A program made the position numbers and the translations under genes. 64,000 nt of DNA from Methanolobus mangrovi (lineage in GTDB: Archaea > Halobacteriota > Methanosarcinia > Methanosarcinales > Methanosarcinaceae). Shown in pieces: positions 18,890 to 27,828 of the stretch. Position 1 is the stretch's first letter. Each line of letters starts with the position of its first letter. The notes under the pieces are model-generated. The model had not been told where the DNA came from. It made no database searches and saw only the letters and a program-made list of their open reading frames with translations. The stretch lies in NCBI RefSeq assembly GCF_031312535.1, contig NZ_CP133594.1:930001-994000 (forward strand), read 5' to 3'.

Positions 18890-19017
18890 CGGGTTTTCCT
18901 CTTTCCTTCCCTGGTTACTTCTATCTGTAATCTAGCAGAACATATCCAGCTTTACATTTAATGTTTTTGTTTATATTGCAAATTAAAGAGACAACCTACC
19001 GAATTCAAATTTATTCC

Positions 19018-19929
19018 TCAGAACATGATATTGAGCATAGAAATGGATCTTCCCGCAAAGATAAGCAGTGCCCACATAATAGGTTCGCATGCCGCAAAGA
19101 CGTATGAAGAATAATTTTTCCTTGATTTTACCACTTTATCAATATACGTGACAGCATAGTAGAACATTGGCATAATGGCCAGCGTAAAGAACGGAAGCAA
19201 GCCCTGAATAACGCACACAAGGACAAAGAGTATCGATACGAAATTGATCAAACGCAAAATGAGAAGGTATTTTCTTTCCCCAAATAAAGCAGGAATTGTC
19301 AAAAGACCAGCTGCAATATCCCCTTCCACATCCCTTACATCAAAAAGTATCTGGATATTCACCATCCTGATGAAGATAAAAAGTGCAAGCATAAGTGCAC
19401 CATAGGTTATGGGAAGCGAATAATACACAAACAGGAACAATGCCAGGAAGGACCATACCATGGAAACAAAAATATTCTTAAATGCAGGTATCTTTTTTGT
19501 GAGCTTCTTAAAATGACTGCCGTAAAGAAGACCAAGTACCAGAATGCTCAGACCGATCAGGGTTGTAATGGTATTTGCAAAGATGAGAAGCGCCAAAAAC
19601 AGAATAACAGATACTATGAAAACTATACATTTGCTCCTACTTTTGCATTGAAGATACCGGGCTCGTCCCTCATTTGTCAGCTCATCTGAAGACGCGCCTG
19701 CTGAATAATCATACAAATATATCGCGTAGAACAAAAGATAAGATACAAACAGAATATCCAGACTTACCGGAATCATAAATACAGTAGCACAGGCCATTAT
19801 TACAGATACAGAACCCGTTGCGAACAGATGGCCGCCAAAGATAATTTCTTTCCATACCAGACCCATAAACTTTACAATATAGTTATTGTATTCGGACCCA
19901 AAACCAATTGAATGTACATTAAAACTCAT
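19018..19929 (-). CDS. UbiA-family prenyltransferase
   Basis: A 303-residue integral membrane protein with about eight or nine spans. The two Asp-rich motifs of the UbiA superfamily are present but divergent: YDYSAGASSDE (about 93-103) and DVRDVEGDIAAG (about 217-228). These bind the Mg-diphosphate of a prenyl donor. In archaea such enzymes make digeranylgeranylglyceryl phosphate or prenylated quinone/heme-type products; this copy is divergent, so the acceptor cannot be assigned. It stands alone, with a strongly A/T-rich upstream region shared with the divergent secretion ATPase gene. Confidence 0.75.
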   Translation of the reverse strand: MSFNVHSIGFGSEYNNYIVKFMGLVWKEIIFGGHLFATGSVSVIMACATVFMIPVSLDILFVSYLLFYAIYLYDYSAGASSDELTNEGRARYLQCKSRSKCIVFIVSVILFLALLIFANTITTLIGLSILVLGLLYGSHFKKLTKKIPAFKNIFVSMVWSFLALFLFVYYSLPITYGALMLALFIFIRMVNIQILFDVRDVEGDIAAGLLTIPALFGERKYLLILRLINFVSILFVLVCVIQGLLPFFTLAIMPMFYYAVTYIDKVVKSRKNYSSYVFAACEPIMWALLIFAGRSISMLNIMF

Positions 19930-20210
19930 GCATACTAATAAATTTGTACATGCATGTTAAAATAATGAATATATTTATACATTTATACTGTTTTTTATGT
20001 ACATCTAGTATATACATATGAACATACAAAGTTCAGGGCAATATTAAGAATAAAAGCGGATAACACGGTTTGGATTTAATTCCCGGGTAAAAATATACAT
20101 CCAGACAATACCTTTAATAACCATTATAAATATAATATCTGTACAATATATATGTGCATTTGACTCTCACAATTTCATAATAATCAATTTACGCATCAAA
20201 TGGTGAAACA

Positions 20211-22400
20211 ATGGCCGATGCCCAATTAAATGCTCCTGAAAATAACCATTCTAAAAGTGGCAGTAAAAATGATAATTTAAAGGAACTATCAGATGAAGAG
20301 GTGCTACAAAATGAAAATTCATCGATAGAACAAAACGGGGAAAGGGATGAAGGTATGCAGGATAATGGATTACTTGAGAATGAAGCATCTGACGACGAAA
20401 TAGATGGTCTGGATATTCTAAAAGAAATATCAAAAATAAAGGAAGATGAAGATAAATTCGAAAAGGATTTTGCACATATCCTTGACAAAAAAGAAAATGA
20501 CCCGGATCCTGAAGAAGATCAAGATCAGGATGAATCAAATGATGATGATTCAAAAGTAGAGGAACAAGGCGAGGAGGAAGAAATAGGAATATTACTTCCA
20601 AGATCACCTAATTTCGGACCTCCAAAAAGTATAAAGCATGATCTGAAAAAGGAAATTCTAATATCCTTAGAGGATGAGGAAGACGAAATTCCTGAGCTGC
20701 TCACAAAAGAAGAAGAAGAAAAAATAAAGAGTTCCACACCTTCTGAAGATGAGTCAAAAACAGACATCACGTTAGAAGAAGAAAATCCTGAAACTACTGA
20801 AGAAAAGCAAGGTGAGAAAGAAGAAAAACTGGGCTTTATTGACAAAATAAGAACTCTTTTCAAAAGAACTGAAATAGAAATAGAGCCATATGATGCTGAA
20901 ATACATGGTCCCATTACGGAATTTAAGGGTGTTGAGGGCTATCAGGAAATTGAGCGTTACTGGGTAAATGAGCCATATGCATTCATAGTTATATTATACG
21001 ATGAAGACAAAAATAACCACCTCTACTACATTGTTGAACCGGAACTAACTGAATTTGAACATACGTTCCTTCTTGAAATAAAAGACAGGCTGCGAGATGT
21101 ACTGCTTGTAGAAGATATCGATGATGCCGATGAGGACAAGGAAGCCGTCCTTGAATCAAAGATCAGGTCGATCATACAGGACTATACTATAGAGATAACA
21201 CCCCCGATGCTTGAAAAGATCTCATACTACATTAAGAGGGATTTTGTCAGGTTCGGAAAGATAGATGCCCTGATGAAAGATGATTCAATAGAGGATGTAT
21301 CAGGCAACGGTCACGATGTACCTATTTTCCTTTATCACAGAGCGCATCAGAACATTGCAACAAATGTTGTTTATGAAGAGGATGAACTCAACTCTTTCAT
21401 TATACAGATGGCACAGAGAAGTGGAAAGCACATATCTGTTGCAGAGCCAATGATCGATGCCACCATGCCCGACGGGTCAAGGATACAGATGACACTCGGT
21501 ACAAGCGTAACTGCACACGGCAGTACCTTTACCATACGTAAATTCAGTGACACACCTATCACACCTGTGGACCTTGTCAAATGGGGTACATTCTCATCAG
21601 AATCAATGGCATACCTGTGGCTGTGTATTGAGAACAACAAGAGTCTTATCTACGCCGGAGGTACTGCATCCGGTAAGACATCCTCCCTTAACGCTGTTTC
21701 ATTGTTCATCCCTGAAAAAGCCAAGGTCATTACCCTTGAAGATACAAGAGAACTCAAACTTCCACATCCAAACTGGATACCAAGTATCACAAGGGATTCA
21801 TTCACAGCAGATGAACGAGGTGCGGTTGATATGTATGACCTGTTGAAAGCTGCACTGAGACAAAGACCGGAATTCCTGCTTGTGGGTGAAGTAAGAGGTA
21901 AGGAAGCTCTCACGCTTTTCCAGGCAATGTCCACCGGACACACGACATTCTCCACCATGCACGCTGACTCTGTAGCGTCTGCAATTCACAGACTTGAAAA
22001 TCCACCGATCAGTGTCCCACGTACCATGATACAGGCACTTGATATCATGAGTATACAGTCCCAGACATATACCCAGGGTAAACGTGTAAGAAGAAATATC
22101 AAACTGGTAGAGATCATTGACATCGATCCGAATACAAGGAACATCAGGACAAATGATATCTTTGTCTGGGATTCTGAATCTGACATGTTCATCCGCACAG
22201 GTGAATCAAAAGCCCTTTTCGACATAAAAATGAGACGTGGATGGGGACAGGGAAGGATCGACCAGGAATTATATTATCGCCAGAAAATCCTTGAACACAT
22301 GGTTAGCAATGATGTTACTGACTTCCAGGAAATATCGGACATCATAAATGCTTACCAGTCAACACCGGAAAAGGTCCTGAGGAAATTGAAGCTAGCGTAA
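20211..22400 (+). CDS. Type II/IV secretion (pilus/archaellum-like) ATPase with long acidic N-terminus
   Basis: The C-terminal 500 residues form a GspE/TadA/ArlI-type ATPase that powers assembly of type IV pilus-like filaments: Walker A GGTASGKTSS (about 481-490), Asp box TLEDTRELKLPH, Walker B-type EFLLVGEVRG (about 551-560) and His-box GHTTFSTMHADS. The first 200 residues are unusual: very Glu/Asp/Lys-rich, low-complexity and probably disordered. It is followed 16 bases later by a membrane platform protein, so the two make a minimal secretion pair. No pilin, prepilin peptidase or archaellum gene lies nearby, so the filament, if any, is encoded elsewhere. Confidence 0.9.
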   Translation: MADAQLNAPENNHSKSGSKNDNLKELSDEEVLQNENSSIEQNGERDEGMQDNGLLENEASDDEIDGLDILKEISKIKEDEDKFEKDFAHILDKKENDPDPEEDQDQDESNDDDSKVEEQGEEEEIGILLPRSPNFGPPKSIKHDLKKEILISLEDEEDEIPELLTKEEEEKIKSSTPSEDESKTDITLEEENPETTEEKQGEKEEKLGFIDKIRTLFKRTEIEIEPYDAEIHGPITEFKGVEGYQEIERYWVNEPYAFIVILYDEDKNNHLYYIVEPELTEFEHTFLLEIKDRLRDVLLVEDIDDADEDKEAVLESKIRSIIQDYTIEITPPMLEKISYYIKRDFVRFGKIDALMKDDSIEDVSGNGHDVPIFLYHRAHQNIATNVVYEEDELNSFIIQMAQRSGKHISVAEPMIDATMPDGSRIQMTLGTSVTAHGSTFTIRKFSDTPITPVDLVKWGTFSSESMAYLWLCIENNKSLIYAGGTASGKTSSLNAVSLFIPEKAKVITLEDTRELKLPHPNWIPSITRDSFTADERGAVDMYDLLKAALRQRPEFLLVGEVRGKEALTLFQAMSTGHTTFSTMHADSVASAIHRLENPPISVPRTMIQALDIMSIQSQTYTQGKRVRRNIKLVEIIDIDPNTRNIRTNDIFVWDSESDMFIRTGESKALFDIKMRRGWGQGRIDQELYYRQKILEHMVSNDVTDFQEISDIINAYQSTPEKVLRKLKLA

Positions 22401-22416
22401 TTACTGGTGTGATACT

Positions 22417-24600
22417 GTGACAGAAATCAAAGAAACTTCTGAGGATCTGATCGTAAATGATCAGACCGATACTATTTCAACAGAGTCGCCAGACCTTCAG
22501 GAGCCGGAAGAGAACAGGACTGGTACAAGCCAGAAATCAAAGTCAAAGAGACCTAAAAAGAAATTTGATATTGACCATCATACTAAAAAAGCAACTATTT
22601 ATGTCAATATACTAAAAAGAATTCCTTTTGTACTGATAGGTGACAGGATAAAAGCCAGAAAAGCAAATTATCAGAACCTTCAGAAACAGTTGAATCAGGC
22701 ACGCATACCCATCTCACATGAGATGTACATTTCAAATGCCATATTCTACTCCATAATTGCAGGAATAGTCGGCGCTCTTGTAGGCCTTTTCCTGACATAC
22801 ACTGTTATTGTATTGGTAGGGTTACCGGATCAGCTAACAAATATAACATTCAGCTCCCGAATGGCTGCACTTCTTGAGTATAAGGAGATATTCCTGTCAT
22901 TTTTCATAACCATAGTATTCATGCTGGGAATGGGTGGAGTTGTCTATGCACTGTTCATGATATTCCCCGGTTTCCAGGCAAGTGAAAGAAAATCGAAGAT
23001 AGACATGCAGCTTCCCTATGCTGTCACCTTTATGTACGCATTGAGCAAGGGCGGAATGAATATCATAGATATCTTCAGAGCCATTGCAAGTGCCGAGGAT
23101 ACATACGGAGAAGTCTCAAAAGAAGTAGACTCCATCGTCAGGGATATGGATTATTTTGGTCATGACCTGAGAACAGCGCTTTCCAGCGCTTCAGAGATCA
23201 CGCCATCGGACAGATTCCAGGACCTTATATACAATCTCCTGACAGTCATTGACAGTGGTGGAAATATTCCTAATTATTTCCGCGATAAGTCTGAACAATA
23301 TCTGATAAAAGCAGAGGTTGACCAGAAAGGGTTCCTTGAAACACTGGGACTTCTGGCTGAATCATATGTTACTGCTTTTGTAGCTGGGCCCCTTTTTATA
23401 ATCATCATGGGTGTCATGATGGCTGTTATGGGTTCAGGAACAACGACTATGGTATCTGCCATCATCTACGCAGTCCTTCCTGTAGGTTCATTGATGTTTG
23501 TGGTGATGATCAGTATCATCACACCTACCGAAATGGGAGAACCTAAATTGCTCCCAACCAATGAAACACTGGATCACGGAATACCGGATATTCCCAAAAA
23601 CCTGGAGCAGACATATGATGAGAACGATGAACTCATTGATGAAAGTGAAGAAAAGGTCCGTGAAAGAAAGTACTTTGAGGGCTTCATTAAATCAAAGAAA
23701 TCGCTTGCATTTAGGAACATATTGAACAATCCGCTTGCACCGATGTATCAAAATCCACTGGCTACACTTGCAGTGACAATACCTCTTGCATTGCTTGTAA
23801 TTCTCGTCCCACTGTTCATGAATATGAACATTGCTCGCAACCCCATAATGCTCATTGATTTCATTGATGATAAATTGGTCCTGGCCTTATTCATAGTCAT
23901 AGTACCACTTTCAATATTCCATGAACTGAAGGCCAGAAGGAAAAGGAAACTTGAGAGCAGTTTTCCGGATTTCCTAAAAAAACTTGCCAGTACCAACGAA
24001 ACTGGTATGACCCTCAGGGATGCCATCAGACTTATGGCAAAGTCAGATACTGACTCATTAAGCAAAGAGATCAAGAAAATATGGCACGATATCTTCTGGG
24101 GACTTGAGATAAACGACGGACTGATCAGGTTTGCCAACCGTTTGAGAACACAGGTGGTCACAAGATCCCTTTCACTCATAACAAAAGCTAACGAGTCCAG
24201 TGGAGATATCGGAGAAGTACTCATGGTAGCTGCCAGAGATGCATCTTCAGAACAGGGAATGAAAAGAGAGCGTGGTATGAGCATGATGATCTATATTGTC
24301 ATCATTTACATATCGTTCATGGTCTTTGTTGGTGTCATATACGTTATCTCAACGACATTCCTTACAGAAATGGCAGAAGCAGGACAACAGATGGCATCAT
24401 CCGGTTCAACGGCTGGGGGATTCCTCGGAAACTTTGACCTTGAATACTACACCCGTCTTTTCAAGCATGCATCCATACTACAGGGACTCAGTTCAGGACT
24501 TATGGCAGGTGCAATGGGTGAAGGTAGCGTACTGTCAGGACTTAAGCACTCTACAATTATGATAGCCATAGGGTATACGATATTCACATTATTCATCTGA
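22417..24600 (+). CDS. Type II secretion F/TadC-like membrane platform protein
   Basis: A 727-residue membrane protein built from two T2SSF modules, each with paired helices around membrane spans: the first about 190-320 (YAVTFMYALSKGGMNIIDIFRAIA) and the second about 505-640 (FPDFLKKLASTNETGMTLRDAI). At least eight hydrophobic spans are visible. The N-terminal 65 residues are charged and cytosolic. This is the partner of the ATPase just upstream, equivalent to ArlJ/TadB-TadC. The start is GTG after a GGTG element. Doubling of the module in one chain is usual for archaeal platforms. Confidence 0.88.
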   Translation: MTEIKETSEDLIVNDQTDTISTESPDLQEPEENRTGTSQKSKSKRPKKKFDIDHHTKKATIYVNILKRIPFVLIGDRIKARKANYQNLQKQLNQARIPISHEMYISNAIFYSIIAGIVGALVGLFLTYTVIVLVGLPDQLTNITFSSRMAALLEYKEIFLSFFITIVFMLGMGGVVYALFMIFPGFQASERKSKIDMQLPYAVTFMYALSKGGMNIIDIFRAIASAEDTYGEVSKEVDSIVRDMDYFGHDLRTALSSASEITPSDRFQDLIYNLLTVIDSGGNIPNYFRDKSEQYLIKAEVDQKGFLETLGLLAESYVTAFVAGPLFIIIMGVMMAVMGSGTTTMVSAIIYAVLPVGSLMFVVMISIITPTEMGEPKLLPTNETLDHGIPDIPKNLEQTYDENDELIDESEEKVRERKYFEGFIKSKKSLAFRNILNNPLAPMYQNPLATLAVTIPLALLVILVPLFMNMNIARNPIMLIDFIDDKLVLALFIVIVPLSIFHELKARRKRKLESSFPDFLKKLASTNETGMTLRDAIRLMAKSDTDSLSKEIKKIWHDIFWGLEINDGLIRFANRLRTQVVTRSLSLITKANESSGDIGEVLMVAARDASSEQGMKRERGMSMMIYIVIIYISFMVFVGVIYVISTTFLTEMAEAGQQMASSGSTAGGFLGNFDLEYYTRLFKHASILQGLSSGLMAGAMGEGSVLSGLKHSTIMIAIGYTIFTLFI

Positions 24601-24668
24601 ACCCTTTGGCAAATCCTTTTTTTATGATTACCGGCATTGATATCGATAGTGGAACTCAGGAAGATATC

Positions 24669-25325
24669 ATGAAGATAGCTGGAATAGATGAAGCCGGGAA
24701 AGGACCGGTCATTGGACCTATGTGTGTCGGAGGAGTGCTGCTGGACGAGGCAAAAACAAACACACTGAAGAATCTTGGTGTTGCAGACTCAAAAAAGATA
24801 AGTCCTAAAAAGAGACCACAGCTTGCCGGACAGATAGAAAAATACTCGGAAAAGATATTTGTTCTTGAGATATCAGCCAGTCAGATCGATGAGCTTCGAA
24901 AACTCATGAGTATGAACGACATTATGGTCGTTGCTTTTTCAAAGGTCCTTGGGCAGTTACATCCTGAAAAAGCCTACGTTGATGCAGCCGACGTGAATGA
25001 GGAAAGATTCGGGAAAAGGCTTCTTGAAGAGTACGGAAAGAGCTACCCCGAAAAAGCCGCAGAGCTATCCATTATCTCCAAGCATCGGGCCGATGCTACA
25101 TATCCTGTTGTTTCTGCTGCGTCAATTGTAGCCAAAGTACGTAGGGATGCATTAATAGAAGAACTCAAAGAGGATTTTGGCGTGGATTTTGGCAGTGGCT
25201 ATCCTTCAGACCCTAAAACAAAACAATTTCTTGCAGACTGGTATAAGGAGCATAGAGAGCTACCGGATTTTGTAAGACATTCCTGGAAAACTGCAGAGAA
25301 TGTTATGAAACAAGAAAATGAATAA
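24669..25325 (+). CDS. rnhB: Ribonuclease HII
   Basis: RNase HII removes ribonucleotides and RNA primers from RNA-DNA hybrids. The 218-residue protein begins with the catalytic GIDEAGKGPVIGP motif (Asp and Glu near residues 6-7), has ADSKKISPKKR (about 38-48), AYVDAADV, and KADATYPVVSAASIVAKV-like sequence (HRADATYPVVSAASIVAKV) carrying further acidic residues. The frame opens 63 bases earlier with a TTG, but the ATG at 24669 follows an AGGAAG element and gives the family N-terminus. It starts soon after the secretion platform gene and converges with purQ. Confidence 0.94.
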   Translation: MKIAGIDEAGKGPVIGPMCVGGVLLDEAKTNTLKNLGVADSKKISPKKRPQLAGQIEKYSEKIFVLEISASQIDELRKLMSMNDIMVVAFSKVLGQLHPEKAYVDAADVNEERFGKRLLEEYGKSYPEKAAELSIISKHRADATYPVVSAASIVAKVRRDALIEELKEDFGVDFGSGYPSDPKTKQFLADWYKEHRELPDFVRHSWKTAENVMKQENE

Positions 25326-25356
25326 GGAAACTAAAAAGAAGAAAAAAGGAAAAGAA

Positions 25357-26052
25357 TCATTTGTTGGAGATGAACTCCACCATTGATTCAAATATTTTTA
25401 TTCCATCTTTTGAACCCAGAATTTCCTCGGATGCTCTCTCAGGGTGTGGCATCATACCAAGTACATTCTTTTTTGCACTTACGATACCGGCAATGTTTTC
25501 CTGTGAGCCATTGGGATTTACTTCATCAGTTATCTTGCCATCTTTGTCCGAATACCGGAATACTACCTGACCGTTGTCATCAAGCATTGAAAGTGTTGAT
25601 TCATCTGCATAGAAGTTACCTTCCATGTGGGCAATAGGAATACTGACAACATCTCCTTTTTTGAACTTTGAAGTGAAAGGTGTGTCTGCGGTCTCAACCC
25701 TTAGGAACTTAGGTTCACACCTGAACTTAGGGTAGTTGTTGGTTGTGAGTGCACCTGCAAGAAGTCCGGATTCTGTGAGAACCTGGAAACCATTACAGAT
25801 ACCTATTACAGGTTTGCCTGATTCTGCAAGTTCCTTGACCGAGTTCATAATAGGAGTACGTGCAGCAATAGCACCAGCCCTGAGGTAATCACCGTATGAG
25901 AAACCTCCCGGGATGACTATTCCTTCAAAACGTTTCAGGTTTTCTTCCTTGTACCATACAAGTTCAGCGTCAACTCCGATAACATCCTTCAGGACATGCA
26001 ACACGTCAAGGTCACAATTGCTGCCACCAAACTGTACAATACCTATACTCAT
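25357..26052 (-). CDS. purQ: Phosphoribosylformylglycinamidine synthase subunit PurQ
   Basis: PurQ is the glutaminase subunit of the split FGAM synthase (PurS-PurQ-PurL) in purine synthesis; it supplies ammonia to PurL. The class I amidotransferase triad is visible: Cys86 in PVIGICNGFQ and His/Glu in MMPHPERAS near the C-terminus. At 231 residues the length is normal. Its ATG overlaps the purS stop by 4 bases (ATGA), so the two are translated together. purL is not in the window. Confidence 0.97.
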   Translation of the reverse strand: MSIGIVQFGGSNCDLDVLHVLKDVIGVDAELVWYKEENLKRFEGIVIPGGFSYGDYLRAGAIAARTPIMNSVKELAESGKPVIGICNGFQVLTESGLLAGALTTNNYPKFRCEPKFLRVETADTPFTSKFKKGDVVSIPIAHMEGNFYADESTLSMLDDNGQVVFRYSDKDGKITDEVNPNGSQENIAGIVSAKKNVLGMMPHPERASEEILGSKDGIKIFESMVEFISNK

Positions 26053-26300
26053 TGCAATTCCCTCAAGGAAATGGAGTAATTATGGATTATCGGGTTGGCG
26101 ATCAGTTTCTGGCACATTTCCTCTACTGTTTCCCTTGCAGCATGGATGTTCTCTGACTGGAGATCGATAGTGTACTTTTTAGCTGTTTTCACGCTCTCGG
26201 TTTCATATCCAAGGTGTTCAAGTGCCCTTTTGATGGTTGTACCTTCAGGGTCAAGCATACCGCTTTTAAGTTCAATGGTTACATCTGCTTGATATTGCAT
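26049..26300 (-). CDS. purS: Phosphoribosylformylglycinamidine synthase subunit PurS
   Basis: An 83-residue small subunit that bridges PurQ and PurL and helps form the ammonia channel. The sequence shows the family pattern: IELKSGMLDPEGTTIKRALEHLG, then the VEEMCQKLIANPIIHNYSI end. It is the first gene of the purS-purQ pair. An A/T-rich stretch (TATATATTATTATAAG region, 26328-26342) upstream may hold the promoter. Confidence 0.95.
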   Translation of the reverse strand: MQYQADVTIELKSGMLDPEGTTIKRALEHLGYETESVKTAKKYTIDLQSENIHAARETVEEMCQKLIANPIIHNYSISLRELQ

Positions 26301-26406
26301 TTGGAATCCTCATCTCTCATTTGATGATATATATTATTATAAGATAAACTCAGGCATAAATAATAACGTCTGCTATTATAACCTTTGCATTGCAGATATA
26401 GTCTTC

Positions 26407-26994
26407 TCATGCAAGTGACCTTTTTGCATGAAGCAGCCGCTGAATCATTGTTATATGAGTAAGGATCACGATAATAACGATAGATTCTCCCAGATAACCA
26501 CTCAAAGTCCCTGCCACAAGTATCATCATGCGCTCCGGTCTCTCAGCTATCCCTATATTCATGGCTGTTGCGCCTGCTGTTTCTGCCCTTGAGCGCACAT
26601 AACTTACAAGATAGGAACCCATGATAGCAAATACGACCCAAAGCCACAGGGGAACTGAAAAGAGAGTTGTCTGTATGATATTTCCGGCAATAATCCCATA
26701 GATAATACCTACAAAAATAATAGCGTCAGCATAGCGGTCACATACTGAATCAAGAACTGCACCAAAAGCGGTCATGCAATCTTTTGCTCTTGCAACTGCA
26801 CCGTCTATCATATCAAAAAAACCGCTAAAGAGTATGAGCAAGCCGCCTGCCAGGAGATCTCCTTTTGAAAATGCGACTGCAGCCCAGATACTAATTAGTA
26901 AACCTATAAGAGTAAGTGAATTTGGGGACAAGGGAATCCATTTTACTAACGGCAAGATAGATGCTCTGACAGTATTCTTTAATTCGTTGAACAT
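26407..26994 (-). CDS. CDP-alcohol phosphatidyltransferase, probably archaetidylinositol-phosphate synthase
   Basis: A 195-residue membrane enzyme with about six spans. The CDP-alcohol transferase signature D-x2-D-G-x2-A-R-x8-G-x3-D-x3-D is complete in DMIDGAVARAKDCMTAFG followed by AVLDSVCD (about 61-86). These enzymes displace CMP from a CDP-activated lipid. In Methanosarcinales a gene of this size is usually archaetidylinositol phosphate synthase, but glycerol- or serine-type transferases look alike, so the acceptor is an inference. It stands alone downstream of purS on the same strand, 106 bases after it in gene order, without a clear operon link. Confidence 0.8.
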   Translation of the reverse strand: MFNELKNTVRASILPLVKWIPLSPNSLTLIGLLISIWAAVAFSKGDLLAGGLLILFSGFFDMIDGAVARAKDCMTAFGAVLDSVCDRYADAIIFVGIIYGIIAGNIIQTTLFSVPLWLWVVFAIMGSYLVSYVRSRAETAGATAMNIGIAERPERMMILVAGTLSGYLGESIVIIVILTHITMIQRLLHAKRSLA

Positions 26995-27263
26995 GTAACT
27001 CCGATCCTGTGACTATTCTATGCCTTTTGCAAGTCTTTCTATTTCATATCTTGCATCCATTTATTAACCGGACAAATCGAAAAATAACATCTCATTATGA
27101 TGATAATTATTAGATACTGTTGTGTAGAAAAGTATAAATATTGAATCGAGAAAACTGGAAATGTAGAACAAACACAATAGATTGTAAATTGATAGTACAA
27201 TCTCATGATTTGCATAAATATCTGTGACCTTGTATTCTGCAAAAAACAAACAGAGGCAATGAA

Positions 27264-27650
27264 ATGAAGACTGAGCGCAAAATTCTGGTATGCGAGAATG
27301 GAAAATTGGTACTCAAGAAGATATCACTGGAATACAAAGGTTCTAACGGTGAGACTGCATACCTCTTCGAGCCTGAAAAGAAGGTAGAGAACAAGACGGA
27401 AAGTATTTACGAACGTATCGAGAACAACTTTTTGCTCATAGGTCTTCTCAAAAAAGTAGATATGTCAAAACTCAGTGACGAGGAAGTTCAAAATCTTATG
27501 CTCAGAAAACACGAAAAGGAAGAAATGTTCCTCAGAAGTGGCAGAGCAAAAGGATACAGCCTTGGAGTGGACATCAATCCGGATGACATACTCAGATACT
27601 ACATCTCCCTTACACCACAGGAACGTATTGCTCTGGAATGCAAACCCTGA
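27264..27650 (+). CDS. Uncharacterised small charged protein
   Basis: I do not recognise this 128-residue protein. It has no signal peptide or membrane span and is rich in Lys and Glu. The N-terminal 50 residues look like beta strands (KILVCENGKLVLKKISLEY); the middle carries a helical ESIYERIENNFLLIGLLKK and a DEEVQNLMLRKHEKEEMF segment, and the end is GVDINPDDILRYYISLTPQERIAL. A GAGG element precedes the ATG, codon use resembles neighbours, and a pyrimidine-rich terminator follows, so it is very probably a real single-gene unit. Confidence 0.6.
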   Translation: MKTERKILVCENGKLVLKKISLEYKGSNGETAYLFEPEKKVENKTESIYERIENNFLLIGLLKKVDMSKLSDEEVQNLMLRKHEKEEMFLRSGRAKGYSLGVDINPDDILRYYISLTPQERIALECKP

Positions 27651-27656
27651 GGACAA

Positions 27657-27712
27657 CACATTTTACTTTTCATTATTTCTTCCCTTTTCTTTTTTTCTTT
27701 TCACTTCACTAT
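27657..27712 (+). terminator. Pyrimidine-rich terminator tract
   Basis: Several T tracts in a row (ending in CCCTTTTCTTTTTTTCTTTTC) begin a few bases after the preceding stop codon, a typical archaeal termination region. Confidence 0.5.
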
Positions 27713-27828
27713 GCCTTATTCGCTTTAGAGTGGTTCACAGGCTAATTACTTTATACTTAATATTACTCAAAGCCTTTATCAGACTGTAACGCTTTTCAGA
27801 AGTAAAAATAGTATTATTAACTGGAAAT

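Noticed and set aside
19920-20010. Repeated TACAT/ATGCAT elements upstream of the UbiA gene as operators
   Set aside because: Arms are short, overlapping and irregularly spaced; nothing distinguishes them from A/T-rich promoter background.
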